Assembly (NCBI GenBank): GCA_029245955.1
Contig: JAQWOH010000074.1
Coordinates: forward strand, 124,001-188,000
Length of the DNA stretch: 64,000 bases
Reading direction: 5' to 3'
Source of the DNA: Fuerstiella sp.
GTDB lineage: Bacteria > Planctomycetota > Planctomycetia > Planctomycetales > Planctomycetaceae
A program made the position numbers and the translations under genes. Below are positions 27,986-36,991 of the stretch, in pieces. Position 1 is the first letter of the stretch; each line of letters begins with the position of its first letter. Under the pieces are notes generated by a model that did not search any database, was not told where the DNA came from, and saw only the letters and a program-made list of their open reading frames with translations.

Positions 27986-28154
27986 TAGCTCACTGGATGA
28001 CTGTCGCGTTCGTGCTCAGGGATGTCAATATCGTTTAAGAAGTGATCGTTGGACTTGGCAATCGGGGCGTCTGTACCCTGACCTGTTCCCACTAACCGCG
28101 ACCAGACTTTGAGTGGTAGATTCAGGTTTTGGTCACAGAAGAGGGAGGCATCAA

Positions 28155-28417
28155 AAGCCACGTAAGCGATTCAGGACAGAACAGATTATCCAGAAGCTTC
28201 GGGAAGCGGAAGTCCTGCTGTCGCAGGGAAAGAACGTTGCGGCGGCGTGTCCGGCAACACCTATTATTGCTGGCGAAAAGAACACGGTGGAATAAGGACC
28301 GACCAGGCGAAGCGTCTGAAGGAGTTGGAGAAGCAGAACGCTCGACTGAAGAAGTTGGTGGCCGAGGCAGAGCTGGACAAGGCGATTCTGCGGAAGGCGG
28401 CGTCGGGAAACTTCTGA
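28155..28417 (+). pseudogene. IS3-family OrfA, frameshifted
   Basis: The first frame reads RKRFRTEQIIQKLREAEVLL as in IS407-type OrfA. After GKNVAAAC a short deletion shifts to another frame that continues TYYCWRKEHGG, then RLKELEKQNARLKKLVAEAE and ends GNF at 28415-28417. The expected ATG has become AAG. It cannot make a functional protein. Confidence 0.75.
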
Positions 28418-28915
28418 GCCCTTTGAAGCGTCGTCGTACTGTGGAGCATGTGCGTCTTCGTCCGGCTTACCGATATCATGTCTGGACGTATGATTTTGTG
28501 TTCAGTCTCACACATGCCGGTCGGCCGATCCGGCATGCTGACGCTGCATAATGAGTTCACTCGTGAGTGCCGTGCCATTGATGTGTTTCGACGCCTGACC
28601 AGTGAAGATGTTGTGGAATGACTCAGCGATCTATTCGTGACACGGGGGACACCAGAGTACATTCGTTCCGATAATGGTCCGGAATTTACGGCGCGACGCG
28701 TTCGGGACTGGCTGGGTCGCGTCGGCGTGCGGACATTGTTTATTGAACCAGGGAGTCCATGGGGAAACGGATTTATCAGAATCCTTCAACGGAAAGACAC
28801 TCTGCTGGAGGCTTGAGTGCTGCCAGAAGGCTGGAGACGTCATTACAATGTGGTTTGCCCACGCAGTTCATTGGGCTACCGGCCACCAGCCCCGGATGCC
28901 GTGTTATCAGCAATG
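28418..28915 (+). pseudogene. IS3-family OrfB, deleted and interrupted
   Basis: Begins KRRRTVEHV, jumps by an internal deletion to YRYHVWTYDFVF of the integrase core, shifts frame to MLTLHNEFTRECRAIDVF, meets a TGA near 28619, and continues YIRSDNGPEFTARRVRDW and TLFIEPGSPWGNGF. After another shift it ends with GWRRHYNVVCPRSSLGYRPP. The catalytic core is recognisable but dead. Confidence 0.78.
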
Positions 28916-28971
28916 AATCTAAAGCCGGATCCGAGTCAGAATCTGGCACCATTCCTGGGGGGCAGGTCACA

Positions 28972-31900
28972 TCACAGATCCGCTCGAAACGATTCCACGG
29001 TCGAAACAAATTCACCAACGACGCGCATAGACTCTGAGTGCTCGGGTGTGACATGGATCACTTTGTAATCCGGGTTCAATGGCTGAAGTTCAATGGAACC
29101 GTGTTGCCAGCCTTCTTCTAATTTCGATTTGACCGAATGATATTGCTTCACGGTGTAGCGGCCGCCGTCTTCTGGGTCGAGATGCGTGTTGCACTGTACG
29201 AGCAGCAGGCGGCCTTCTCGTGACCCCGCGGGGCAGGGGCGGAACAGGCACCACGATCCGGATGCGATCTTTGGCTCCATGGAATGACCAATAACCTGAG
29301 CGGCAAACATGCCTTTCGCGAGATTCTGATCTGGCACATTGATCCAGCCAATCGCTTCGGGCACGCCTTCCGGGCCCCAGTCTCCCGCTGCTGCTGAAAC
29401 ATCATAGACGGGTACGTGGGTCGTAAACTGCTGACTGCGTTTCACCGATGATACGATTCTGTCAGTCGTGTTGTCAGGAGCTGGTTCTACGGTATCAACG
29501 CTCGAAGAAGTAACTGACGTTGGAGTGGCCTGCCATTCGTCGTTTTTCGTTTCGAAGCGGACCGTGAAATTCGTCCCCGGCAGTCCGGCGTTTTGCCCGA
29601 ACCACTTCCTTAGCAGTTCCGAGAGTTGATTCGCCTTTTTGCCCGCTGGCATGGCCACGTTGCAGGCGACTTTGACGAATTTGAAGTCCCATTGGCTGCC
29701 GTCGGGAAGGTGAACCGAAGTCAACCCAATCGGCCTGTGTGGACACTTGCTCTTTTCCGGAACAAACAGGATTGCTCTCCCACTGGAGTGAGAGACCTTG
29801 GCCTCGAATATCTTCTCGCCAGCTTCCGGTTCAACCAGACGGCGGCTCTTTGCGTAATGAGCCAGTCGGTATTCGACAAGTTCCTCAGTCAATGCTTCGA
29901 GAATTGGCTGCTTAGCGACAGCACAATCAACTCCAAGTCGAAAAGTATCACCCTCGCGAACAAACCATTTACGGCTTCCCTGTTTGTCGAGCCATTTGCT
30001 GATGGGCCACTTAACCCACCACCTGGCCCATTCACTGTCGCTTGCCGCTTCATGATCGACGGCATGCTTTTGCCCGGAAAGATCGTGCCGCAGTACATCA
30101 TGATTCTGCATGAAGCGGCGACAAGCTGCAGAAAACGCCGTGAGTTTGACTCCGGTAAACAGTGCTCCCTGATCAAGAAGCACTCGAAGCACGACCATCT
30201 TGTAAGACTTGTTCAGCTGTGTTGACTCGACGACTTTCAGCCAGTCCGCGAAATCTGAGGCGACTGAACCTTCGTTTTCCTGCAGGTCATGTTCGTTGTC
30301 TACGAACGCAAACCAGCTTCCTTCCGCGACTGTTACCGTCTTTGGCAGATAGCCTCGATTGTAGAACTCGATCATTTGCGGCCGGCGGCCCAGCTCGTCA
30401 CGCAACGCACCATATCCTTCAACTCCCGCCTGCTTGCCCTTCGGAAGGAACTGTTTCAGCACATCTTTCGCGTCCAGTTCGACGTCCAGTAAACATCCCT
30501 CCGGTAGGTCGGGCGGTTCACCGTTCAGCCACTTCTTAAGATCTTTCCAACCTGCAGCCGTGGAACGTAGTGATAACAGGTGGATCATGCGTTGAGCGAA
30601 GACTCGGTGGTTACCGACGAAGTCCATGACCAGTAGATGAGTCTTGCCTTCACTGGCCCGCAAGCCGCGCCCCAGTTGTTGAAGAAAGATGACTTTCGAT
30701 TCGGTCGGTCGAAGCATGATGACGCGATCGACGGCGGGGATGTCCAGGCCTTCGTTGAACATGTCGACAACGCACAGGTACTGAAGCTGGCCGGAACGCA
30801 GTCCGTTAAGTGACTCGGCGTAACTGTCACTGCGATCACCGGAAAATACAGCGGCAGAAGTCGCGTTTCGCTCACGAAGCCAGTCGCGAACAAATACGGC
30901 GTGACGCTGCGAGCAACAGAACACAATCGTCCGGCTCGCCGGATGTTCTTTCATCGCCAGGGCGAGCCGTTGCATACGCTCACTTTGTGCGACATGTTTC
31001 TCAAGCTCCGCGATATCGAAGCGACCGTTCCTCCAGGGGATCTGGTGAAAGTCGACAGTGTCCTTGATGCCAACGTAATGAAACGGAACGAGCGATTCAT
31101 CGCTAATACCGTCACCGATCGTCGCATGGTAAGCAAGGTTGTCATCAAAGATCGTGGCGACGTCGTAGCCGTCTGAACGTTCAGGAGTCGCTGTCAGTCC
31201 CAGAATGAAGTTGCTCCGGAGTTGTGACAGGACTCTGCGATAGCTGGGGGAGTGTGCGTGATGCACTTCGTCCATCACTACGTAGTCAAACGTCTCTTCA
31301 GCAATTTGGTTCAGGCCTTCCGGTCGCGAAAGCTTCTGAACGGATGCGATCACGAGATCTCCGCAAAGTTCTCCACTGCTACCGAGGTACCATGCCGTTG
31401 TTCCTTCGTCGAATTGAGCGTCCAGCACGCGTGAAATTGCCGCCTCGGCCTGTGCAAGAATATGGGCTCGGTGAGCAATCACCAGAACACGGGGGCGGCG
31501 TTCCAGTTGTTGTCCGACTTGCCTGATATCAAACGCGGCAAGCCACGTCTTTCCCATACCCGTCGCTACAGCGACCAGTGCTCGCTGATAGCCGGCCGCT
31601 CGAATGCGATTCAGGCTCTCCAGCGCTTCCACCTGCCATGGACGCGGCTCAAACAGTTCGTCACGCGAATCGTGAGTTTCAGGCTGAAAGTGTTGTTGAC
31701 GGGATTCCGTGGCATGCTTCGCGTAGTCGTCGATGAGTACGGGGGTGAGTGGCGAGGCAACGTCCCATAACGAAGCAAATTCAGCAGCAACCTGCTGATG
31801 TGCCGACGAGGGAACAGACTGAGTCGACAGCAAATTCCATTCGACGCCGGTCTGCAGGGCTGGAGCGGACAGATTACTGCTGCCAACAGCAATGAAACCG

Positions 31901-32676
31901 CCGCGATCGTCTAAAATCTGCCATGCCTTGGGATGGAATGATTGGGGTTCGGATGGCAGACGGTGCAGTTCGACCAGCTTTACTGACAAACGCACGTCTT
32001 CGAACTCGTCAGCGGCGGAAACCATCCACCCAAGTAGCCGTCGCAATGCCCGTACATCCGATATGTACAGGTAATCGCTCACGAGAATTCGAACGGATGC
32101 GTCATTACGTATCGCGTCGAACAATCGATTCTCGATCACGTCGAGTCCGGACCGCTGTACGAACGATACCAGCACATCAACCGTACGTGCGCCCGCGATT
32201 CTCCATGACAGATGATCCCACAGAGGTGAATCCGGATGTCCAGCACTCAATTCCAGCTTATGCTCGGCAGAATCTTCCTTCGTTTCTGTCGACGCGTCGA
32301 TCAGATAGTTGCCGCGCTCCGGGATGACATGCCGAACCCCGCCACGCGGATCAGCCATATCACCTTTGCGGCGGGGAATCACATGAATGTGAACGTGTTG
32401 CACCGTCTGCCCGGCCGCGTCTCCACTGTTGAAGCCAACGTTGTAACCGTCGGGCTTCGGAGTTAGCTCTTTATCGAGCTGCAGCTTCACATCGTTGACC
32501 AGCTGCATTAACCCCATTTGCTCGTCTGCAGAGGCCTCAAACCAAGTGGGTACCACACGTCTGGTCATGACAAGTGTGTGCCCCGGCGTCACCGGAAAGC
32601 CATCGCGTATCGCAAAAGCTACGTCATTCGCGGCTACCCAGTCTGCTTCCTGTATTTGTTGAAACGGTGAGGTCAT
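28972..32676 (-). CDS. HIT - PLD - SF2 helicase - S24 peptidase fusion
   Basis: 1234 residues from the ATG at 32676 (MTSPFQQIQEADWVAAND); the frame extends to 32856 but that part is IS-derived leader. Domains: HIT hydrolase (1-110) with H94-V-H96-I-H98; PLD-like nuclease (145-300) with H248-P-K250 and VGSSNLSAP, one HKD-type half-site; SF2 helicase (340-720) with GMGKT (Lys376), DEVHH (Asp469), LTATPERSDG and QQLGRGLR; a long region (720-1090) like the tails of PLD-helicase (DUF3427-type) proteins; and a LexA/UmuD-like S24 peptidase (1110-1234) with Ser1132 in GHSMEP and Lys1177 in YTVKQY. Related helicases are often in defence islands. A DNA-damage or anti-phage role with nucleotide sensing by HIT and self-cleavage by S24 is inference. 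Confidence 0.85.
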   Translation of the reverse strand: MTSPFQQIQEADWVAANDVAFAIRDGFPVTPGHTLVMTRRVVPTWFEASADEQMGLMQLVNDVKLQLDKELTPKPDGYNVGFNSGDAAGQTVQHVHIHVIPRRKGDMADPRGGVRHVIPERGNYLIDASTETKEDSAEHKLELSAGHPDSPLWDHLSWRIAGARTVDVLVSFVQRSGLDVIENRLFDAIRNDASVRILVSDYLYISDVRALRRLLGWMVSAADEFEDVRLSVKLVELHRLPSEPQSFHPKAWQILDDRGGFIAVGSSNLSAPALQTGVEWNLLSTQSVPSSAHQQVAAEFASLWDVASPLTPVLIDDYAKHATESRQQHFQPETHDSRDELFEPRPWQVEALESLNRIRAAGYQRALVAVATGMGKTWLAAFDIRQVGQQLERRPRVLVIAHRAHILAQAEAAISRVLDAQFDEGTTAWYLGSSGELCGDLVIASVQKLSRPEGLNQIAEETFDYVVMDEVHHAHSPSYRRVLSQLRSNFILGLTATPERSDGYDVATIFDDNLAYHATIGDGISDESLVPFHYVGIKDTVDFHQIPWRNGRFDIAELEKHVAQSERMQRLALAMKEHPASRTIVFCCSQRHAVFVRDWLRERNATSAAVFSGDRSDSYAESLNGLRSGQLQYLCVVDMFNEGLDIPAVDRVIMLRPTESKVIFLQQLGRGLRASEGKTHLLVMDFVGNHRVFAQRMIHLLSLRSTAAGWKDLKKWLNGEPPDLPEGCLLDVELDAKDVLKQFLPKGKQAGVEGYGALRDELGRRPQMIEFYNRGYLPKTVTVAEGSWFAFVDNEHDLQENEGSVASDFADWLKVVESTQLNKSYKMVVLRVLLDQGALFTGVKLTAFSAACRRFMQNHDVLRHDLSGQKHAVDHEAASDSEWARWWVKWPISKWLDKQGSRKWFVREGDTFRLGVDCAVAKQPILEALTEELVEYRLAHYAKSRRLVEPEAGEKIFEAKVSHSSGRAILFVPEKSKCPHRPIGLTSVHLPDGSQWDFKFVKVACNVAMPAGKKANQLSELLRKWFGQNAGLPGTNFTVRFETKNDEWQATPTSVTSSSVDTVEPAPDNTTDRIVSSVKRSQQFTTHVPVYDVSAAAGDWGPEGVPEAIGWINVPDQNLAKGMFAAQVIGHSMEPKIASGSWCLFRPCPAGSREGRLLLVQCNTHLDPEDGGRYTVKQYHSVKSKLEEGWQHGSIELQPLNPDYKVIHVTPEHSESMRVVGEFVSTVESFRADL

Positions 32677-32814
32677 CAGGGGCAAAGTGTACTTCGTGTG
32701 CGGGGACACCTCAATCGGGCGTTCCCCTCCGTATCGCAAAGAAAGGGTCCTGCTTGCTTTCGCAGGCAGGGCGGGATTCAGATGCAGTGTTGGCAACGGC
32801 TGTGTTTTTCGGAT

Positions 32815-32907
32815 GGCTGAATCATGGCATTTACCGCCTCCGTCTTCTATGAGCAAACTCTGAGTCTACCGTTCAAAGTCTGGTCGCGGTTAATTGAGGG
32901 CAGGTCA
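32815..32907 (-). mobile_element. Left-end fragment of the IS3-family element (copy C)
   Basis: Read on the minus strand from 32907: TGACCTGCCCTC, then TTAACCGCGACCAGACTTTGA and a leader ending GGAGGCGGTAAATGCC, closely matching the first 80-90 bases of the element at 28079. The match ends near 32815. It points into the helicase fusion gene, so its promoter and ribosome-binding-site sequences lie upstream of that gene. Confidence 0.78.
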
Positions 32908-33673
32908 ATCACTCCATTATGAAATGCAGTGCCGCAAAATAATTGCATTGACGCCGAGAGCTGCTGGCTAATTGATTCAAGTCGTGCCCGGTAAGCCGAG
33001 CATTGCGATTCCCCGAACGCCTCAGCAGCACCCGATTACGGCGCGTCTGGTGGACGCTGCATCGGATTGTATAGATCACGTGTGAGGAATTTTACTGCGC
33101 ATGGACTTGTCCGGATAACTACTATTGAGACCGCACTTAACGGACCATCGTCTGTGATAATCGAAATGTGGCTGGACAGATGTGTCCTGTGATCTGCCGA
33201 TCGCGTTAGTGCTACGAGGGACGCCACAACGGACCTGTTATCGCGCAACTGATCAACAAGGTTGGCTTCGTCATTGCCGCCAGACGCTGATTGAATCAAT
33301 GGCCGGACGGCCTGCTGATATTCGTCCGCCATCTGGTCTGATGGTCGCGGCTTCAGTCAGGCTGATCTTCAGCAATATAACTTTTAAAGCACTGGTTCGG
33401 CGTCCTCTATGTGAAATCCCGATAGCACGTACGCTCGTGTTTCTTTTCAATATGATGTCGTCTTCCCCAAGCCACTCTTGCTGCATGTTGAGGTTGCGAA
33501 GACACGCCCCGGAGTGCGGCATAAATGCATGGGCCATGTCGACATCAGGGCAGGGCCTCATGTTATCACAGTTTGCGTAGTGTCACAGACGATACTGCGT
33601 CGTGGGAGTGAGCAAACTGCCATTGAAAACGTTCTGCGCGGCCACAAGTCAGCGTGAAACGCTGTACGGTACA
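32908..33673. other. Noncoding 0.77 kb
   Basis: Frames such as 33036-33332 minus and 33182-33580 plus overlap each other and show no motifs. Nothing else recognised between the IS end at 32907 and the HAD gene. Confidence 0.45.
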
Positions 33674-34363
33674 TCAGTCGACAGCGGACGGATGATCACG
33701 GCCATCAAGTCTCGCAAGAATACTTGCGTCGGCCAGACTCGACACAACTCGCGAAGCTCGGGAAAAGTCTCCATGACGGGTATGTCGGTTGGGAACGGCA
33801 AAGACAAACGTGCCGGCAGCGGCTGCAGCCCGCATGCCGGTCTCACTGTCTTCCAGGACCATTGTGTTTTCCGGGGAAACGTCGAGTAATCCCGTCGCAG
33901 CCAGATAGATTTCCGGGTGAGGCTTCCCTTCAGTAACGTCTTCGGCCGCCAGTGTGACCTGGAATCGGTGCAGTAACTGGAATTTTTCCAGCAGATGAGA
34001 CATGTAATCACGTGGCGAAGACGTCGCCACGGCTTTGGGAATTTTTCGCCGTTCGACTTCCGCCAGCAGCGACAACAGTCCCGGCATCACGTGAAGGTGA
34101 TTTTCAGCGATCTCCGCAAACAGATCACGTGTTTCCTGCTTCAGGTCTGCGATGTCGTCGGTGATGCCGGACAAATCCTTCAGGGCCTGGAACGCCTCGT
34201 CCGGTCGCCGTCCCAGCATGCGGTGACGAATGTCGTCTGTCATCTGCATACCGCGACGCGACATCAGTTCGTTTCCGGCAAGGTCAAACACATCTTCAGT
34301 GTTCAGCATCAAGCCGTCCAGATCAAAGACGACAGCTTCAATTGGCGGGAAATCGGAAAACAT
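33674..34363 (-). CDS. HAD phosphatase, phosphoglycolate phosphatase / beta-PGM-like
   Basis: 229 residues. HAD motifs: nucleophile Asp14 and Asp16 in VFDLDGLMLNTED, Ser/Thr motif ATSSPRDY, Lys in EGKPHPEIY and acidic VLEDSETGM. The helical cap after motif I places it with subfamily I phosphatases (beta-phosphoglucomutase, phosphoglycolate phosphatase). Its start overlaps the glcF stop by one base. Because it ends a glycolate oxidase operon, 2-phosphoglycolate is the most attractive substrate, but that is an inference from context. Confidence 0.85.
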   Translation of the reverse strand: MFSDFPPIEAVVFDLDGLMLNTEDVFDLAGNELMSRRGMQMTDDIRHRMLGRRPDEAFQALKDLSGITDDIADLKQETRDLFAEIAENHLHVMPGLLSLLAEVERRKIPKAVATSSPRDYMSHLLEKFQLLHRFQVTLAAEDVTEGKPHPEIYLAATGLLDVSPENTMVLEDSETGMRAAAAAGTFVFAVPNRHTRHGDFSRASRVVSSLADASILARLDGRDHPSAVD

Positions 34364-35721
34364 CAGGTCAGTTCATTCAACGGTGCGTTTCGGTAACTCA
34401 AATCCAGCAGTTCCATTGGATGCAGAACTGGCACCGAGTGGCCGGCCTTTGTGAGTTGAGCCTGTAGTTGAAGCGAACAGCCGGCATTGCCCGTCACAAT
34501 AAGATCCGGCCGAACCTTCATGAGTTCGCTGACCTTCCGCTGGCCCAGGCTGTCTGCCATGTCCGGTTGAGTCAGATTGTAACTGCCGGCAGCTCCGCAG
34601 CAGAGTTCTGCTTCTGCAATCGGCTGCAGCGTAATACCCGGAATCATCAACAGAAGATGGCGTGGCTGTTCACGGATCTGCTGAGCGTGCTGCAGGTGAC
34701 AGGCATCCTGATAGGCGACCGTCGCATTGATGGGTCCCTCTGGGGCGCGAGGTCCAAGCTCGGCAAGAAATTCAGAGACATCCTTCACTCGGGAAACGAA
34801 CTTCGCGGGATCAAGATCTGAGTCCGTGGCAACTTCCTTCAGGATGTGGGTGTAGTCCTTCAGCATTGCCCCACAACCGGCGACATTGACGATAATCGCA
34901 TCAAGACTGTCATCGCTGAATGCCTCATAATTCTGACGAATTAACTCGACCGCGGGGTCGGACGCCCCACTGTGATAGTGAATTGCGCCACAGCATCCCT
35001 GATCCCCGGGGATAACGACGTCGCAGCCGTTTTCCTGCAGGACGCGTGCAGTGGCCCAGTGAACTTGCCGGAACATTGCGTCTGCCACGCAGCCCAGGAA
35101 CAGCCCGATTCTTGCGCGACGTTCTCCCTTCGCTGGCAGAAAACTCGGCAGCTGTGGCAGCCGTTTTCCGAGCGGCGGAAGTTGTTCCTGCATACGCCGC
35201 AAACGTTCCGGCAGCAGGCGAGTCAGTCCAGCAGCCTGAGCCAGACGATCCAGCTTCAGTCGCTGCATCCACCGCGCCGGAATCAGGGCCCGTGCCATTC
35301 TCTCACGGTTGGGGAACAGTCCGTACATAATCCAACGATGAAACCAGTCGGGCCCGGACGAAGCGGGCAGCGTAGTTTCGACTGGTGTGGGGGCGGCTGT
35401 GGAGAGTTCGTGCATCTCGACACGAAATGGTTCAATCAGCCTGCCGTACTGAACTCCAGAAGGACAGGCTGATTCGCAACTACGGCAGTCGAGACAAAGA
35501 TCCAGATGCCCTTTCACCTTGTCCGTCAGGTCGATTTGCCCGTCTACGACAGAGCGCATCAGATAGATGCGCCCACGAGGGCTGTCGTTCTCGTCGCCGG
35601 TTTCAACGTACGTCGGGCACGCGGATGTACACAGTCCGCAGTGCACGCAATCCAGAAAACGTTCGTACGGAATTGTCCGTCCGATGACAGCTGCGTTGGG
35701 ATGTGATTCAGGTTCCGACAT
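34363..35721 (-). CDS. glcF: Glycolate oxidase iron-sulfur subunit
   Basis: 452 residues. Two 4Fe-4S ferredoxin motifs at the N-terminus (CVHCGLCTSACPTYVE and CLDCRSCESACPSGVQ), then two cysteine-rich CCG-type domains (LFLGCVAD, GCCGAIHYHSG; QDACHLQHAQ, ELCCGAAGSYN) typical of GlcF and heterodisulfide reductase subunits. It passes electrons from the flavin subunits to the quinone pool. The start is 29 bases after the glcE stop. Confidence 0.93.
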   Translation of the reverse strand: MSEPESHPNAAVIGRTIPYERFLDCVHCGLCTSACPTYVETGDENDSPRGRIYLMRSVVDGQIDLTDKVKGHLDLCLDCRSCESACPSGVQYGRLIEPFRVEMHELSTAAPTPVETTLPASSGPDWFHRWIMYGLFPNRERMARALIPARWMQRLKLDRLAQAAGLTRLLPERLRRMQEQLPPLGKRLPQLPSFLPAKGERRARIGLFLGCVADAMFRQVHWATARVLQENGCDVVIPGDQGCCGAIHYHSGASDPAVELIRQNYEAFSDDSLDAIIVNVAGCGAMLKDYTHILKEVATDSDLDPAKFVSRVKDVSEFLAELGPRAPEGPINATVAYQDACHLQHAQQIREQPRHLLLMIPGITLQPIAEAELCCGAAGSYNLTQPDMADSLGQRKVSELMKVRPDLIVTGNAGCSLQLQAQLTKAGHSVPVLHPMELLDLSYRNAPLNELT

Positions 35722-35750
35722 GTGGGAGTGCCAACAGTTTCAAGGCTGAC

Positions 35751-36899
35751 TCAGTTGCAAAAAACAGAATGAGGGTCGAACGTGTTTCGAAGTCGAAGCG
35801 ACAGCACATCCGTGCTGTCTGCCGGATGATCGACAGACCACTGGGACACGCTTCCACTATGACGAGACACGACTTCCTCACAGATAGCCCGGATGCGTCC
35901 GTCGCCAGCCTCTTTCTTCACGAACACATAGCCATTGCCGGCATGGCCCTGAGAAGAATATCCGGTGGCCGCAAGCTCCGAAGCGACCGTAACAAGTTTT
36001 GACGGAATTGTCCGGATTCGAATAACGTTGTCATTCCAGCAATACTCGGCGTTTCGGCAATGTTGTTCCACAGCCGACGCCGAATCGTCAGATTCAAACT
36101 GCTCGCCTTCGGCGCAGTCTTTCCTGAGTTCATCAAGCTGCCAGCGGCACGCCGCTTCTGTACCCTCCACGCCGATGTGCAGCGTCTGCGGGAAATGTTC
36201 GTTACCGCTGCCCGAGCCATCGGTTTGCTGCTGCATGGGTGCTGCGGCACCGAAGTCAAAGTCTAGCAGTACTGGATTCGCAGCTGTGACATTTAGCCGG
36301 CCAAGCGATTTGTCCAGCCCTGCCGTGTCCCTAAAACGGAAGCTCCGCAGCATCGAACATGCGGGCAGCGGCTTCAGCTTGAAGGTGATCCGCGTCAGAA
36401 TGCCAAGCGATCCACGCGAGCCCACCACCAGGCGGCACAGGTCATATCCGGCGACGTTCTTGACCACTCGTCCGCCCGCATGAAAGATCCGGCCCTGGCC
36501 GTCGACAGCTTCGATTCCGATAACATAATCTCGCAGGGTACCGTAACCATACTGCCGTGGCCCCGTTGCGTCGCCTGCCACCAGGGCCCCGACTGAGATG
36601 GAAGGGGCGAAGCCGTCTATCGGTAGCTGTTGTTTTTCCTCCGCAAGAATTCCGCCTAATTCTGACACAGGCATGCCCGCCTCGACCGTCACGGTCATGT
36701 CTCGTGCCGGATATTCAACAACTGAATTCATTTTCTGCAAATTAACACGCTTTACCACATCCGACGAGGAGTTCCCGTCGGAAGGGGAAATGTATCTGGT
36801 GCTAATTTGGTTCCTGTCTGCGATGGCTGCGCGCACGATCTCCGCGACTTCTTCAGCGGAAGCCGGTGTTACCACCTGTTCGGGAGAAATATCACTCAT
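35751..36899 (-). CDS. glcE: Glycolate oxidase FAD-binding subunit
   Basis: 382 residues. FAD_binding_4 fold with the PCMH-type motifs VTVEAGMPVSELGGILAEE and DYVIGIEAVDGQGRIFHAGG, then RVVKNVAGYDLCRLVVGS, which is characteristic of GlcE. It lacks the full C-terminal FAD-oxidase domain of GlcD, as expected. It lies between glcD (92 bases) and glcF (29 bases), in normal order for the three-subunit glycolate dehydrogenase. Confidence 0.92.
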   Translation of the reverse strand: MSDISPEQVVTPASAEEVAEIVRAAIADRNQISTRYISPSDGNSSSDVVKRVNLQKMNSVVEYPARDMTVTVEAGMPVSELGGILAEEKQQLPIDGFAPSISVGALVAGDATGPRQYGYGTLRDYVIGIEAVDGQGRIFHAGGRVVKNVAGYDLCRLVVGSRGSLGILTRITFKLKPLPACSMLRSFRFRDTAGLDKSLGRLNVTAANPVLLDFDFGAAAPMQQQTDGSGSGNEHFPQTLHIGVEGTEAACRWQLDELRKDCAEGEQFESDDSASAVEQHCRNAEYCWNDNVIRIRTIPSKLVTVASELAATGYSSQGHAGNGYVFVKKEAGDGRIRAICEEVVSRHSGSVSQWSVDHPADSTDVLSLRLRNTFDPHSVFCN

Positions 36900-36991
36900 T
36901 GATTGTCCGTTGTCTCATTCAAGAGTCTCAGCGGTTGGAACGACACAGGCACGGCCGACCTTCCACGGCACCGCTGGCCGGAGCGTCCCGG

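Larger units (their letters stand above)
28079..28969 (+). mobile_element. IS3-family (IS407-like) element, internally deleted (copy B)
   Basis: Bounded by a left end TGACCTGTTCCC at 28079 and a right end GGGGGGCAGGTCA finishing at 28969, which are imperfect inverted repeats of each other. It carries remains of OrfA and OrfB. At 891 bases it is about 300 shorter than a usual element of this group; the loss lies at the start of OrfB. No target duplication was seen at the flanks. Its right end is two bases from the stop codon of the helicase fusion on the other strand. Confidence 0.8.

Noticed and set aside
29626-30225. 199-residue plus-strand frame inside the helicase gene
   Set aside because: Antisense to a conserved multi-domain protein, with no motif or ribosome-binding site.
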